Positions 1 through 11,900 of a stretch of 64,000 nucleotides of DNA are shown piece after piece. Numbering within the stretch: position 1 is the stretch's first letter; the number at the start of each line of letters is the position of its first letter. A program made the translations under genes and the position numbers. The notes under the pieces are model-generated. The model was not told the origin of the DNA and did no database searches. It saw only the letters and a list, made by a program, of their open reading frames with translations. The DNA comes from Sclerurus mexicanus (Eukaryota; Chordata; Aves; Passeriformes; Furnariidae): positions 62,001 through 126,000 of the forward strand of contig VWZF01001835.1 of the NCBI GenBank assembly GCA_013396755.1. The letters run 5' to 3'.

Positions 1-3000
1 GGTGTTTTCATTCTCATGCAAAAGAGAAGACAGCAAGTGGCAATGTGTGAGGATTAATGTATACTTCGTTATGATACATTTCCTCTTTCCCGTGTCAATT
101 GAGTGTTTAAGCATCCTGAAATGGAATCTCTGGAGATAAAATGTAAGAAACAAGGGAGTATGCAAAGGTATTCAGAAGCTTGAATAGTGCTCCAGGTATC
201 TGAACGTTTGCTAGTGCTCCTAACAGTTTTGTATTCTCCTTGTGTCTGTATCTTATGAACTGTTATTCATGTGAGTTCTAAAATCCAGCTTTCCCTTAAG
301 TAGCTCATGCAATACTTGTATCAAGTCCCTGTTGCTGGTCATTGATAAGTCTGACGAAAGTCCCTAGGGAAGACAGGAAGTAATTTTGGAAAGTCTGGGA
401 TTTTTTGTAGTTCCCAGGCCAGAACAGTTGGTGGTTCACTCCCATTCTCTAATTCCTAGATTCAGGATGCTAAGACAACATCACACCAGCCCGACTGAGT
501 CAGGATGCCTCATCAGCACTCTTTTTTTTATGAATAAGAGTGAAAAAATATGCAGGATTAATAAAAGGAAACAGAACAGATAAAGATAGTACAAAGAAAA
601 AAATTAGATGCATAGATGGAGATTTTCTAGAAGAGCTTTCTAGATAATGCAAGGAGTAGAAAAACAGGCTGAGAAGAAAACTAGTGAAGAAATTATATTC
701 TGCACTTGGGAATTGATGTCATACATTGCAGCTTAGAAGCTGGAAGGAAGAGTCTTCTGAGCCTTACATGCTAACCTGAAGATATATTAGTCTATTCTAT
801 CATGCAATGTCAAATGTCTCTTGAAAACCTAAATAGATTATGTCTACCACTTCAGTCCTATCTGCTCCCTGCATTCTCCCTATGATAAGACAGAGATTTA
901 TATGCTTATTCTTCTCTCATAGGTGCATCAATCTCTGCTGTCAGGTTGCCTGTCCAAATAACAAACCTGCATATCACAGAACTCTTTTAAATGTAACATT
1001 GATTGATGTTGTTTGTGTGCACTTGGCATCAACTTACAGTCACTTCCCTACAAACTGCAACCTTCTTGAGAAATACTGATTTTCTATCTTTTCCATATTC
1101 TCACCATCAAAAATTAATTATGGTCAGAAAGTCACTATTTGGGACATTTCGAGGAATTCTGTGCTTCCCTGTCACTAGACTGAATCACTAAGCTGTTTGC
1201 AGTACTCACCGCTACCACTCTCTTTCTGGCTTCAAAACCCCTGGTTTGCATTTTGGAGATGGAAGAGTTGCCAACACTGAACAAAGCTGAATGTTTCTAG
1301 TGAAGTCTCTGATCTGATAAAGCATTGCAAAATGTTCTCCTCCCTCTGTAGCTGCTGCTGCCTGCCAGCACTCACCCAAGCCCTCTGAGAACCTCTTGGG
1401 GACTTCGTGCTGTCTCAGCTACAGGGAGCAGCTCCCTACTCCTTCTTCCTGACTATAGCACACGCCTACTTCCACTTCTCCTCTACTCACAGCTAAAGTA
1501 TTTGTTCAAATACACATTCTTTCTCCAGATTCATACCCTCTTCTGCTCATTACTTTTCTCCCAACAGAAGCAGTGAATGGCAACTAAACCTTGACCTGGT
1601 CTTGGCCTGCGCAGTCAATAACAAAAGCCTGGATCCTTCCAAGATGTTGTTGCAGCTCCTTCTCTCAAGGACCTACAGTAAGAAAATGCAAACATCTCCC
1701 AGAATGACAAAAGCCAAGTTCTAACCTCTCGTGAGTGTTGCTGCACTGCCTTCTTATGTAAACAGAATAGAGAAATAAAGTCAGAACACTTTTATATGCA
1801 ACTAATGGACTATTTACTGGGTTAGCACTATACCATTATTAAAATTCTTGTTGTCTGTTTTTTGTTTGTTTTTTTTTTTATTTTGAAAATTCCACTTTGA
1901 AAATATTATTCTCCTATATAATTTGCATTCCTAATTCACCTCCCCCATAACCCACAAGGAAGTGATTTCACACACTGCTCAGCACACTGCGTAGGAACTG
2001 TTAATTTCTTGCATAAGCTACAGACACTCATCTGTTTTTCAGTTTCAGACTTCTTGAGATATTCAGTTTGCAAAACTGGTATTTTACTATAATCTGTCAT
2101 TATAAACTCATAGAAGGTCTGTTGTAATGCACTGTTTATGAGTTTGCTCTTTCCCTCCATATCCTCATATATCCCTATAATATCCACAAATGTTCAGTGT
2201 GTATCACATGCAACAGTATATTCTAAATGTTATTCCTTGCATTTCAAAGGAATTTTGCCTCAGTATTTCAGCATTATCAGGTGTCACAGTCATGTGGGAT
2301 CAACACTCCTATGTGATTATATAAAACTTTTTAAAAAATATTTGAACAATTCTTATGAATGTATCCTATTGATTTCTACTAAGTATGATAGTTTTCTTTT
2401 TCCTTGCTGTTCCTACCACAAGGAGGTCAGTAGGAAACTTACCACAGGTCACAGTGGATTTTTAGACCAATCTTATAAATCTATAGCATTGTCATTAAAG
2501 TTAATGCTTAACAATAAACATGATAGAAAGAGGATGGCCTCAATTCTTATGTAATTCTACCACAGTAAGTAGAATTAAACAATGGAAGTACTATGCATGC
2601 TACTTGTAAGAAATCTTATTTATTTTTTCATGAATGCCTGCATACTAATTTCTAGCAGAATACAGTTAAATTTCTGCTAAAAGACATCTGATGGAAGAGT
2701 TCTGTCTTTTGCAATGATACAGCTATTGCAAGGACTGGGAAATTTCCAATTAAAAATATTAATTAATAAGTTTATTCAAAACAACAGATGAGACCATCAA
2801 GAGAATTGTTTCAAATTTAGCTAGGTGATGATGTCATAATTTTTCAGTTTTGAGTGCAAAATCAAAATACGAAGTCATTCATGAAAAATGGAATTTTGGA
2901 ATATATCCATTTTAAATTAAGATTTGAAACTTGATTTCTTCATTTCATTGTCTCATTCTATTTCATTAATTTAAATACCAAGTTAACTAACTCGAGGGTT

Positions 3001-6000
3001 ATACACTATGAAAAAAATCTGGTTGATCAAAACTAGCCTTTTCCTGAATACAGATAGTTTCAATTTATCACGTTCTTTACAGCCGTATATTTCCAAAGAA
3101 GCAATCAGATACTTTTTACTACATACTGAATATATCATTTTTTGAGGCTATGAAGCTTACAATAGTTATTTTATGTCACTTTTTTGATAATTGAAGAAAT
3201 TATAAGTCCCATGAAGTTTTTTTTAGCTGGAGAGTTAAACATGGCCTATTTTTTGAGAAAAGAAATACTTCTTTCCTGAAATTAAGGGCACTTTAAAAAA
3301 AATTTAAAACCTATATAAAATGTAGATGCTCTATCTAAATGGAGTTCAGACTACTCTACAATTTTTTTCAAAGTTAAATGAGAATTTAGCAACATAACAG
3401 TAGTATATTGGATAGCACAGAACTGTATTTTGCTACAGTGTTACAGATTATTATATTGCATTATTATATTTCTGAAAGGGTGTAGTTTCTTTACAATTCT
3501 TTGACCAACAATGCGCATTCAGTTTTTTCTTCCTCCTTTTTGATGTGTTTACAATTGCAAAATGTAGTCAGAGAGACCAAAGGGTTTACTCTAAAGGTTA
3601 AATACATTATTATTTAAACAATAACTACAGGGCATAATGAAAAGAAGCAGATTGTTATAGCAAATAATTGTGCAATGTCACAAATACTCTCAACCCATGA
3701 AAAACAGAACAAGAAATTTCCTAAAACCAACAAGCAAATACACAGAAGCAGCATATAAGTCTAAATCTTACTGTGAGTTTAACCAATGTCTGGAAAGAAT
3801 AGTGGAAGGAAACAGCTGTTTCATTAAAAAAATCACATGAAATAACTCAAGAAAATTTCTTACACCAGATCCTCATCTCATGTAAATTTTTATGGCTGTG
3901 CTACGTTCTTGAACTTTTGGAAGGAACTGTTCATGTAGGTATCACAGCAGGTTTCACTGCGTGAGGATCTATCTACTGAGCAGGGAAAATACATGTCTTT
4001 TGAACAAATTCATTGAGTCAGTGACTTGATCAATCTTATTCCAGGACTTCTACTTTTGTGTCTCTTAGTTTCAGCTGTGAAGTGAAGGCTTATGCAAGGT
4101 GAACTACCTCTTATCAGTCAAGGGGTTCACATCTTCAGTGACTGCAGTTCCTTGAAGTGTTGGGAGAAACAGAAATATTTATCATGTTCTCAAGGTGGTT
4201 TCTGAACCTTTCAATCTTATATCTAGATTACAGCCAATGCATCTTCTGTCAGCCCTTTTGTAGACTGTGAAATCAGCAGTTTAAAAAGACATTCTCAGTA
4301 CAGGAAACACAGGGGAACTAGGACACATAATCAATCTTCAGACTCCCATGGAACCTGCTAACATGTTTTTATTTCTGTGGTTATCCTAAAGATTGGACTG
4401 CTTGGTAAAGTACCTTCAGTCTCTCTCTGCCTCTTTGTGTGCCTCAGCTGTTTTTCCTCTCTCTGAGATAAAACTACATGTTGACTATATTTTCTTTTTA
4501 ACTATTTCTGTACAATATCCATTACTACTTTTTCACCCAGCAAAGCACATTCTGCAGTAAGGTCACAGCTGCTTATAACAGTTGAAATATACACTCAGCA
4601 TGAAATTTTCAATAAGAAGGAAAACCAAAACCTACTGTAGGGTTCATTTTTCATTGTTTTGGAAATTCATTCAGAAAGAAAATAGCAACAGCACAGCTGT
4701 TATATCTGTCATTAAGTGTATGTGAATTGCTGTCATAGAACTTAATAAGTTAGTATTATCTTCTCAAGCTAGTGATGTCTTGATCACTAATAAGTAGAAG
4801 CTGATATTTACAGTGCAGTGTTTTAATTCTCCCTGGCACCTTACTCACTCCTGAATACATAATTTGGTTTACAAGTGTTGTTCTGCTTTTTTACATGCCA
4901 CAGAGTCCTGTCCCTTTCAGCCATATCCCTGAGATCCTGTAATAATCTTGATATCTTCCGGTCACTTCATTAGTCTCCTCTGGTAGCCAACCTCGTAGTG
5001 AGCTCTTGACAGCACTCATCAATTCTGGATGCTTCAATTAATTGAGCCAGCACCTATCTCCTGCCTGCCCCTGTTAGCTCCTTCCACCAGTACTTAAAAT
5101 CCTCCAGCAAAGCAATACTATGGGATGGCAACAGCTCAGTGACTTTAACTCAGTGAGAATGGGCTGACAGTTTAAGCAGAAATTGTAGCCAGATATATCC
5201 TGCCATCTCCCTCTGGTCCAAATTCAATTGTCAGCTGTTTCTAGGGTCTCGTAATAACACAGAAATCAAGAAAGATTGATGAACTAGACTTTTTTGGATT
5301 TTTTTTCCCTGCTTGTTAGTAGGAGTATGTTGTTTCCTGGATAGATGAGTTCATGAGAGAGTGAATTCAGAGGCCTTAAAGATGTGCAGTCCTTTCCAGT
5401 TGTCCTTTATTCATGTGTTTGGGATCAACATGTATGTGCATGTGTGTGTTTGTGTGTTTACATATGTCTGGTGTGACCTGAAACTTCTAAACAGACTAAG
5501 TAAATTGTTCCACCCAATTATTTAATAGTGAATTTATTATCTTTGTAACAATCGAAATGAATATTTGCATGTATTTATGGACATTCAAGTGAACTAAGAA
5601 GGAAGAAACATTCTTTGCTGTAAACTCCTCCACTGGAGTATGTACTTCCTAGTAACTGCTCTTACATTAATACTTGCGTATTTTCACATGAATTTATTGG
5701 TTTTATACTTTTAACGATAACAAATAATTTTAGATCTGACCCAATGCAAATACAAATTAAATCTACTCTTCTCCTGCAGCTGTTCAGCAGGATGTCACCA
5801 AGGTTTAATGTAAGCCACTCACCTTTAATGAGAAAAAAATTAAACTTTAAAATAATTAAACATTGAATTCAATTATTGGGAGACTAAAAACATAATCCAC
5901 AGAACTACTTACAAAACAGAGAAAGATATTAAGATATTTAAGTGAATATAGGTAAATAGTTTCTTACAGAAATGAAGAGTAGTCTTATCTAATCTGTTAT

Positions 6001-7107
6001 AGTCTTTGAAGTTATCTCACACTTGGCTTACCTTGAGCCTGCACACACGTGTATAGTTACATGAAGTATCATAATCAAACCTTTCTTTCTACATAGCTTG
6101 TAAAAGAGAATTCAGTCAAATATTCATTCTCAAATTCAAAGCTAGATATGCAAGATCTGATCTCATCTTTGTTGTATGTTATCAGGGGCTTTTTTATAAA
6201 TGTAAATTAGTATGCTGAGAATTGAGGAATTGAGTAATTTGTATGTTTGGGTTAAATTCTAACTAAACTTTCTAGGACATTTCACTTTCAACAGTGCCAG
6301 TGCAATTTATTCCAGAAGGATAATTAGAGTTTAATGAATATACTAACTTAGGAATGTTTCTACATATATTTTTTTTCTACATGTATGTGCGTGTTTTGGT
6401 TTTCTTGCTTTGTTTTTTTGTTCTTTTTTTGCTAGCAAGCAGAACTATTATGAAAGGTACTATGGTGCAATTGAGTGCATTTTACATTTGAATAAAGAAT
6501 AGCATTTGGGCTGTAGTTGTGATGATTGTTTTACTGTAAAAGGTGCTGTTTCTCTAGGGGAACTCGGATCTCATAAACAATGGAGTTGAGTGCCTTTTAT
6601 ATTGTTTATAACTCATTGAAAGTGAAGGAATGATCCAATTAGTAAGTGATTAATAACAGGTTCCTTTAGGTCTCAAAGTGTGTACTGAAAATTTATGGAG
6701 TAAAAGATTATTTCATGCACATGTCTTCACCTAACCGATAATCACCACCTGGGAATGAGAGCTGCATTTGAAAAAAGAACAACATGGAGAGCCATACAAA
6801 GTACTAATTAGTTGATTAACTCTCATTGTCACTGAGAAACATACCTTTGCCAGGAAATCATAATTATAATGACATGAAAATTAACTAATATTTCATTGTC
6901 AACAAGCAGCAATGAAAACAGTCAACATTTCCAGCTTAGCCAATTCTTTGGCATTTCAATAGTGTACAAGAGTAAAATTTGCTATACAGAATTTAATTGT
7001 TAGATATGAGACATGAGAAAATGTGCATAATTTCAAAGATTTAAAATCTTAAAATACTGGTTTTTAGAGAAACCTAATTAACAAAGCCAAATGTTTTATT
7101 TTGTCAG
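1..7107. other. AT-rich non-coding sequence, no gene recognised
   Basis: No reading frame here resembles a known protein; the longest, about 138 codons at 2138-2554, has no recognisable motif and looks like a chance opening. I see no LINE, LTR or RNA gene. Small items are T-rich tracts near 1855-1880 and 6390-6432 and a degenerate TG-rich stretch near 5431-5470. The stretch 6440-6960 has several homeodomain-type TAATTA/GATTAA motifs and looks like the kind of sequence often conserved in vertebrate enhancers, but only an alignment could show that. The region 1320-1500 is somewhat richer in GC, without a recognisable feature. Confidence 0.7.
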
Positions 7108-8950
7108 AAAAGATATCTGAGATCATCAAGTCCAACTTTTGATCTAACACCTAACATTTGCCTACTAGACTGTGGTACTGAGTGCCATATCTAATCTCTT
7201 CTTAAACACCTCCAGGGACGGTGAATCCATCACCTCCCTGTGTAGCCCATTCCAATGTCCGCTCACTCTCTCTGCAAAGAATTTCTTCCTAATGTCCACC
7301 CTAAACCTCTCTTGGCAGAGTTTAAGACTGCCCTCTTGTCGTACTGCTGGTTGCCTGGGAGAAGAGACTGATCCCCACCTCACTAAAACCTCCTTTCAGG
7401 TACTTGTAGAGAGTGATGAGGTCTCCCCTGCACCTCCTCTTCTCCAGGCTAAACAACTCCAGGTCCCTCAACCACTGCTCATAGGACTTGTACTCCAGTC
7501 CCTTCACCAGCCTCACTGTCCTTCTTTGGACATGCTCCAGCACCTCAATATCCTTCCTAAACTGAGGGACCCAGAACTGGACACAGTACCCAAGGTGCAG
7601 ATTCACCAGTGCCAGGTGCAGGGAGAGAATCACTTCCCAGGTCCAGCTGGCCACACTATTTCTGATAGAGGCCAGGATGCCACTGGCTGGCTCATGATCA
7701 GTTTCCTGACAATCAGAACCCCCAGGTCCCTTTCTGCCTGGTTGTTTTCCAGCCACTCTGTCCCCAGCCTGTAGCGCCCTATGAGGTTGTTGTTGCCAAA
7801 CTCCAGGACCTGGCACTTGATCTTGTTAAACATCACACAGTTGAATTCAGCCCATCTATCTGGCCTGTCCAGGCCCTACCCTCCAGCAGATTGACACTTC
7901 TCCCCAACTTGGTACCATCTGCAAATTTGCTAATGGTAAACTTGATCGCCTCATCCAAACCACCAATAAAGATATTAAATAGGGCCCAGCCCTGATCCCT
8001 GGGGAACACCACTGGTGACTGGCCACCAACTGGATGCAGCACCACTCAGCACCACTCTCTGGGCCCAGCCATCCAACCAGTTCCTAACCCAGCAGAGAGT
8101 GCACCTGTCCAAGCCATGGGCTGCCAGCTTTTCCAGGAGGATACTGTGGGAGACGGTGTCAAAGGCTTTGCTGAAGTCCAGTTAGGCTACATCCACAGCC
8201 TTCCTCTGATCCACCAGGCGGGTCACCTAGTCACAAAAGGAGATCAGGTCAGGCAGGATTTGCCCCTCCTAAATCTGTGCTGGCTGGGTCTGATGCCCTG
8301 TCAGTCCTGCAGGTGTCATGTGATTGCACCTAGAATGATCTATTCCATAAAGCTGTTGCACACTGAGGTCAGGCTGACAGACCTGTAGTTTCCTGGGTCT
8401 TCCTTACGGTCCTTCTTGTGGATAGGTGTTACATTAGCTATGTTTCAATCATCTGGGACCTCCCTGGTGAGCGAGGACTGTTGATAAATGGAAAGCAGCT
8501 TGGTGAGCTGTTCCATCACCTCCCTCATTACCCTAGGATGGGTCCCATCTGGTCCCATAGACATGTGAGGATCCAAGTGGCTTAGCAGGTCCCTAACTGC
8601 TTCCTCCTGGATTACAAGGGGGCTATTCAGCTCCCTGTCCCTGTCTACCAACTCAGGAGACCAGCTGTCCTGAGGACAACCTGTTTTATTGCTGAAATCT
8701 GAGGCAAAGAAGGTGTTAAGTACCTCAGGCTTTTCCTTGTCTTTGGTAACTATGTTCCCCCCACCGTGTCCAACAAAAAATGGAGATTTTCCTTGCCCCT
8801 CCTTTTGCTGTTAATGTATTTACAAAAACACTTCTTGTTATCCTTAACAGAAGTGGCCAGGTTAAGTTCAAATTTTTTTGCCTTCCTCTGTATTTTTTCC
8901 TTTGGAAGACTACCTTTGTGGTCCTGCTATAGTTACCTTTCACAAGTGCA
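7108..8950 (-). mobile_element. CR1 LINE fragment, 5'-truncated, about 1.84 kb
   Basis: This is the longest mobile element of the window. Read on the minus strand it runs from the linker before the reverse transcriptase (about 8943) through the reverse transcriptase to the 3' untranslated end near 7108. The plus-strand left edge shows typical CR1 3' wording (gatcatcaagtccaac, cacctccagggacgg, aaagaatttcttcctaatgt). The endonuclease half is missing, as expected of CR1 copies, which are usually truncated at the 5' end during target-primed reverse transcription. The terminal short repeat of CR1 is not obvious, so the 3' tip may also be lost. Edges are uncertain by some tens of bases. Confidence 0.95.
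7165..8943 (-). pseudogene. CR1 ORF2 reverse-transcriptase remnant, inactivated
   Basis: The coding sequence is broken over several frames. Minus-strand pieces lie at 8943-8725 (pre-RT linker), 8651-8445 (start of the RT with MGPDGTHPRV and VPDD), 8045-7833 (LFNIFIGGLDE then SKFADGTKLG), 7836-7630, 7816-7322 (RNSVAS, YCVQFWVPQFRKDIEVLE, then LFSLEKRRCRGDLI) and 7383-7165 (FFAERVSGHWNGLHREV). The order and wording match the C-terminal half of the CR1 polyprotein. The catalytic FADD box reads FADG, so the second aspartate needed for metal binding is lost. The tryptophan that normally follows VPDD is a stop codon. With at least four frame changes the element cannot encode an enzyme. The long plus-strand frame at 7172-7774 is only its antisense shadow. 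Confidence 0.93.
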
Positions 8951-11900
8951 ATATCGTAGAAAAGACTGTGGACAAGTGGACTTGAAGATTTCTCAAATCA
9001 TGTAATTACTGAAGAGCTGGTTGCTCATTTTTAATTATGTTTCTTCTCTATCTGATATTCAAAAAGTAAAAATCACTTGACTGATTTATCTGTGTTTTGC
9101 ATTCACAGTTAAACAATATAGTCAGGGTTACTTTACAGAAAAATTCAACCACAGACAGTACTACTGGCTTTTATGATACCAAACTTGTGTTGTGTTTGAC
9201 CTTTAGCTGGTAACTGCCAGCAGATTTCTAAAAGGGTTTTTCTAAAAGTATTAGATGATGAATAAAGGCAGCTCTAGACTTGCTTGCTGAATAAGAGCAG
9301 AAATAACAGTTTTGCTGAATTTATTCAGACAGCCTGGATAATGGTGTGGTAAACAGAGAAACTTGTCAGACAGAGTAGAAAAATCTGACTATTCATGTAT
9401 GGTATATTGACTTTCTTTCATTTTTCATTCATCCCTTATTTTTAGAGGGACAGTAGACAACTGTGTCAAGGCAATTTTTCTGAAGTTGTCAGAATTTATT
9501 GCATTGAGTCAAATTATTTCTTAATATTGTGACCAGTTTGAAAACTGTGCTAGAGATGTTTAAGTTCAGTTTTATCCATCATCAGAATAAAATAATTAAG
9601 TTTTGATTCTGACTTTTCCTATTTTTTAGTAGTGATTCTGAAACACATTGAATAGATAGTAGTGACACAAGCCGTTCCTAAATGTAACTCTGTGGGTTCT
9701 CTTCTTTCCAGGGATATGGCAATTTTTTATTTTGATGCAGGGAGGTTTTGTTACTTTTACTGAGTTTTATTTCAGTTACTGTTAAAAAAAAAATTACTTG
9801 TTTTTCAGTACTGATTTTTTTCCAACTTGAATCACCATCACCTCTAACTTAAATGAAACTCAGAAGGTGCATCAAGAGAAAGAAAAAGTTCTGTTGGACT
9901 TACGTAGCATTTGAATGAGTTCTGAGAAATTCACTTTAGACAAGACAAAGGAAACATTCTTTAGCTGATGACAGAGCAGGAATTATTTCTTCTATCTTTT
10001 CTGAGGAACCTGCATAAATTTTTCAGGACTGTATTCATGGATATGTAGATGAAGTAAAATTCATGCCAATATTCGTGCTACGTGGACTGATCTGAATTAA
10101 CCAGGACATAGAGGATAAGAATATCTCATTTTCATTGTGAACAATAATGCTGAATCTTTTGAATATCAGATTTAGTTTATTGAAATATATATTTTTATTG
10201 ACAAATGGATGAAAACCAGTAAGAAAACACAGCTGGTCTAAAATGTAGATGGCTGCTTATTACATGGTGCTTTATTTATAGCATGCACTAGATCCATATT
10301 CAAGAGACTAGACTGGCTTTCAGTTGGTTTCTGGGAACACATGTATTTTGCCAGAGTGTTTTCTTTCACAGTGTGACAGAACTTAAGGACATTTAGGGCT
10401 TGTTGAAAAACTCTATTTCTTGCTAAAGCCTTTTATTTTTTTTTAATTAATTTTTTTACTTGTCTGTGAAAGCTTAAAAGCTGTCAGAAGAGAAAGTTTT
10501 CACTGGGTCAATGATGTGGTTCTGATCATACTGAGAAATTTAAAAAGGAGAATAATTGTGTTTTGGGAGAAATCATGGAATACTAATATTGGCTAAGTTA
10601 TTTTTTTTTTGTAAGGTGTTTAGAACTTGGTAAGGACTTAATATCCTGGGTAGGAGCACAGGATTATTTTCTTTAATATAGTGAATTTAATAGATTTAGC
10701 ACCTTTCTTTTGCCTTCAAACTGATCAGGTATTTTCACAAAACTTTAACGCAAAACTATGATACTGTGATCTGATTTTGGTGTGACTCTTATGCAGTACA
10801 GATAACCCAGACAGCAGATAGACATAGGATTTGTATTTCTCATAGAGTTTCTCATTGTTTTGTTCTTGTGGTTGTGCAGGTAGAATAGATATCTGACTAC
10901 TTGATTTACTTACTCTGTCACATAGATCATCTTATCATGCAATTTATCTTTCAAATTATTCAAGGATAAAGAACTTGAAAATATGTAAGCAGGTCCTCCA
11001 CCCACTTCAAGGTTCCTTTAAAATACTCAGGAAGAAAGTAGTTAATATGGCTGAATCAAAAGAAATAGTTTTACAAAATTTTGTTTCCTTAACTTTTAGA
11101 ATCACAGCAAGACAGAGAATAGGAGAACCTTGACTTGAACCTCAAAGATCTGTCACTTAAAAGCTTCTGTTTTCTTGAGCTGCGTGAAATGAAAAAGCAT
11201 TCTAGAATGCGGACAGTGCCCCAGAAAGTTTTTTGAAGTTCTTCTCCTGGCTGTCAGAGAGAGAATAAGCAGAGAGACCCAGGGTATCATTTTAGTCCCA
11301 AAGAAAATATGCAATTCCCTGTTTGTTATTGAATATTAGAATACTGATTTAGGCTGATTCAGACAACTTTAATTCCATTTCCCCCAGTCAGGTTTTTAGG
11401 TGGTGACTCCAAACTTACCTGATATTAAAAGAGAAATTAAGTGAAATTAAGCCTGTGTAAGTTACTGCAGCCTCAAGACAGTAGCAAATTCCACACTAGT
11501 AATTAATGTTACTTTATAAACCTGTTTATTCTGGTTTAGTGGAAAAATACATTGTTATTTCCCCTGATAAATATTTGAGGTACTCATCATCTTTTAAAAG
11601 CATCTTATCTAAAATGAGAAAAAGCAAAATAATACAGTTTGTATATTACTCACTTTGTTCCTGTTCTGTGTTTTTGAGAGGGGTGATATTTTTACATAGC
11701 AGAAGGCTACATCACCCAGGGTGCCGAACAGGCTTTGCAACACGAACTTCTTCAGTCAGCACTGGTAGACAGTCAACAAAGACCCACAATGTGATTTCTT
11801 TTCTCTTCAGATCTTTTAAAGTAGTCAACCAATTCACATTATAAGTACTCTGGATTATTTTCTCTAAGTTACCAAGATAAGTGACATAAAATGTGTCCTT

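Noticed and set aside
7172..7774. 200-codon plus-strand open frame
   Set aside because: It is antisense to the CR1 reverse transcriptase on the minus strand; its length comes from the codon structure of the element.
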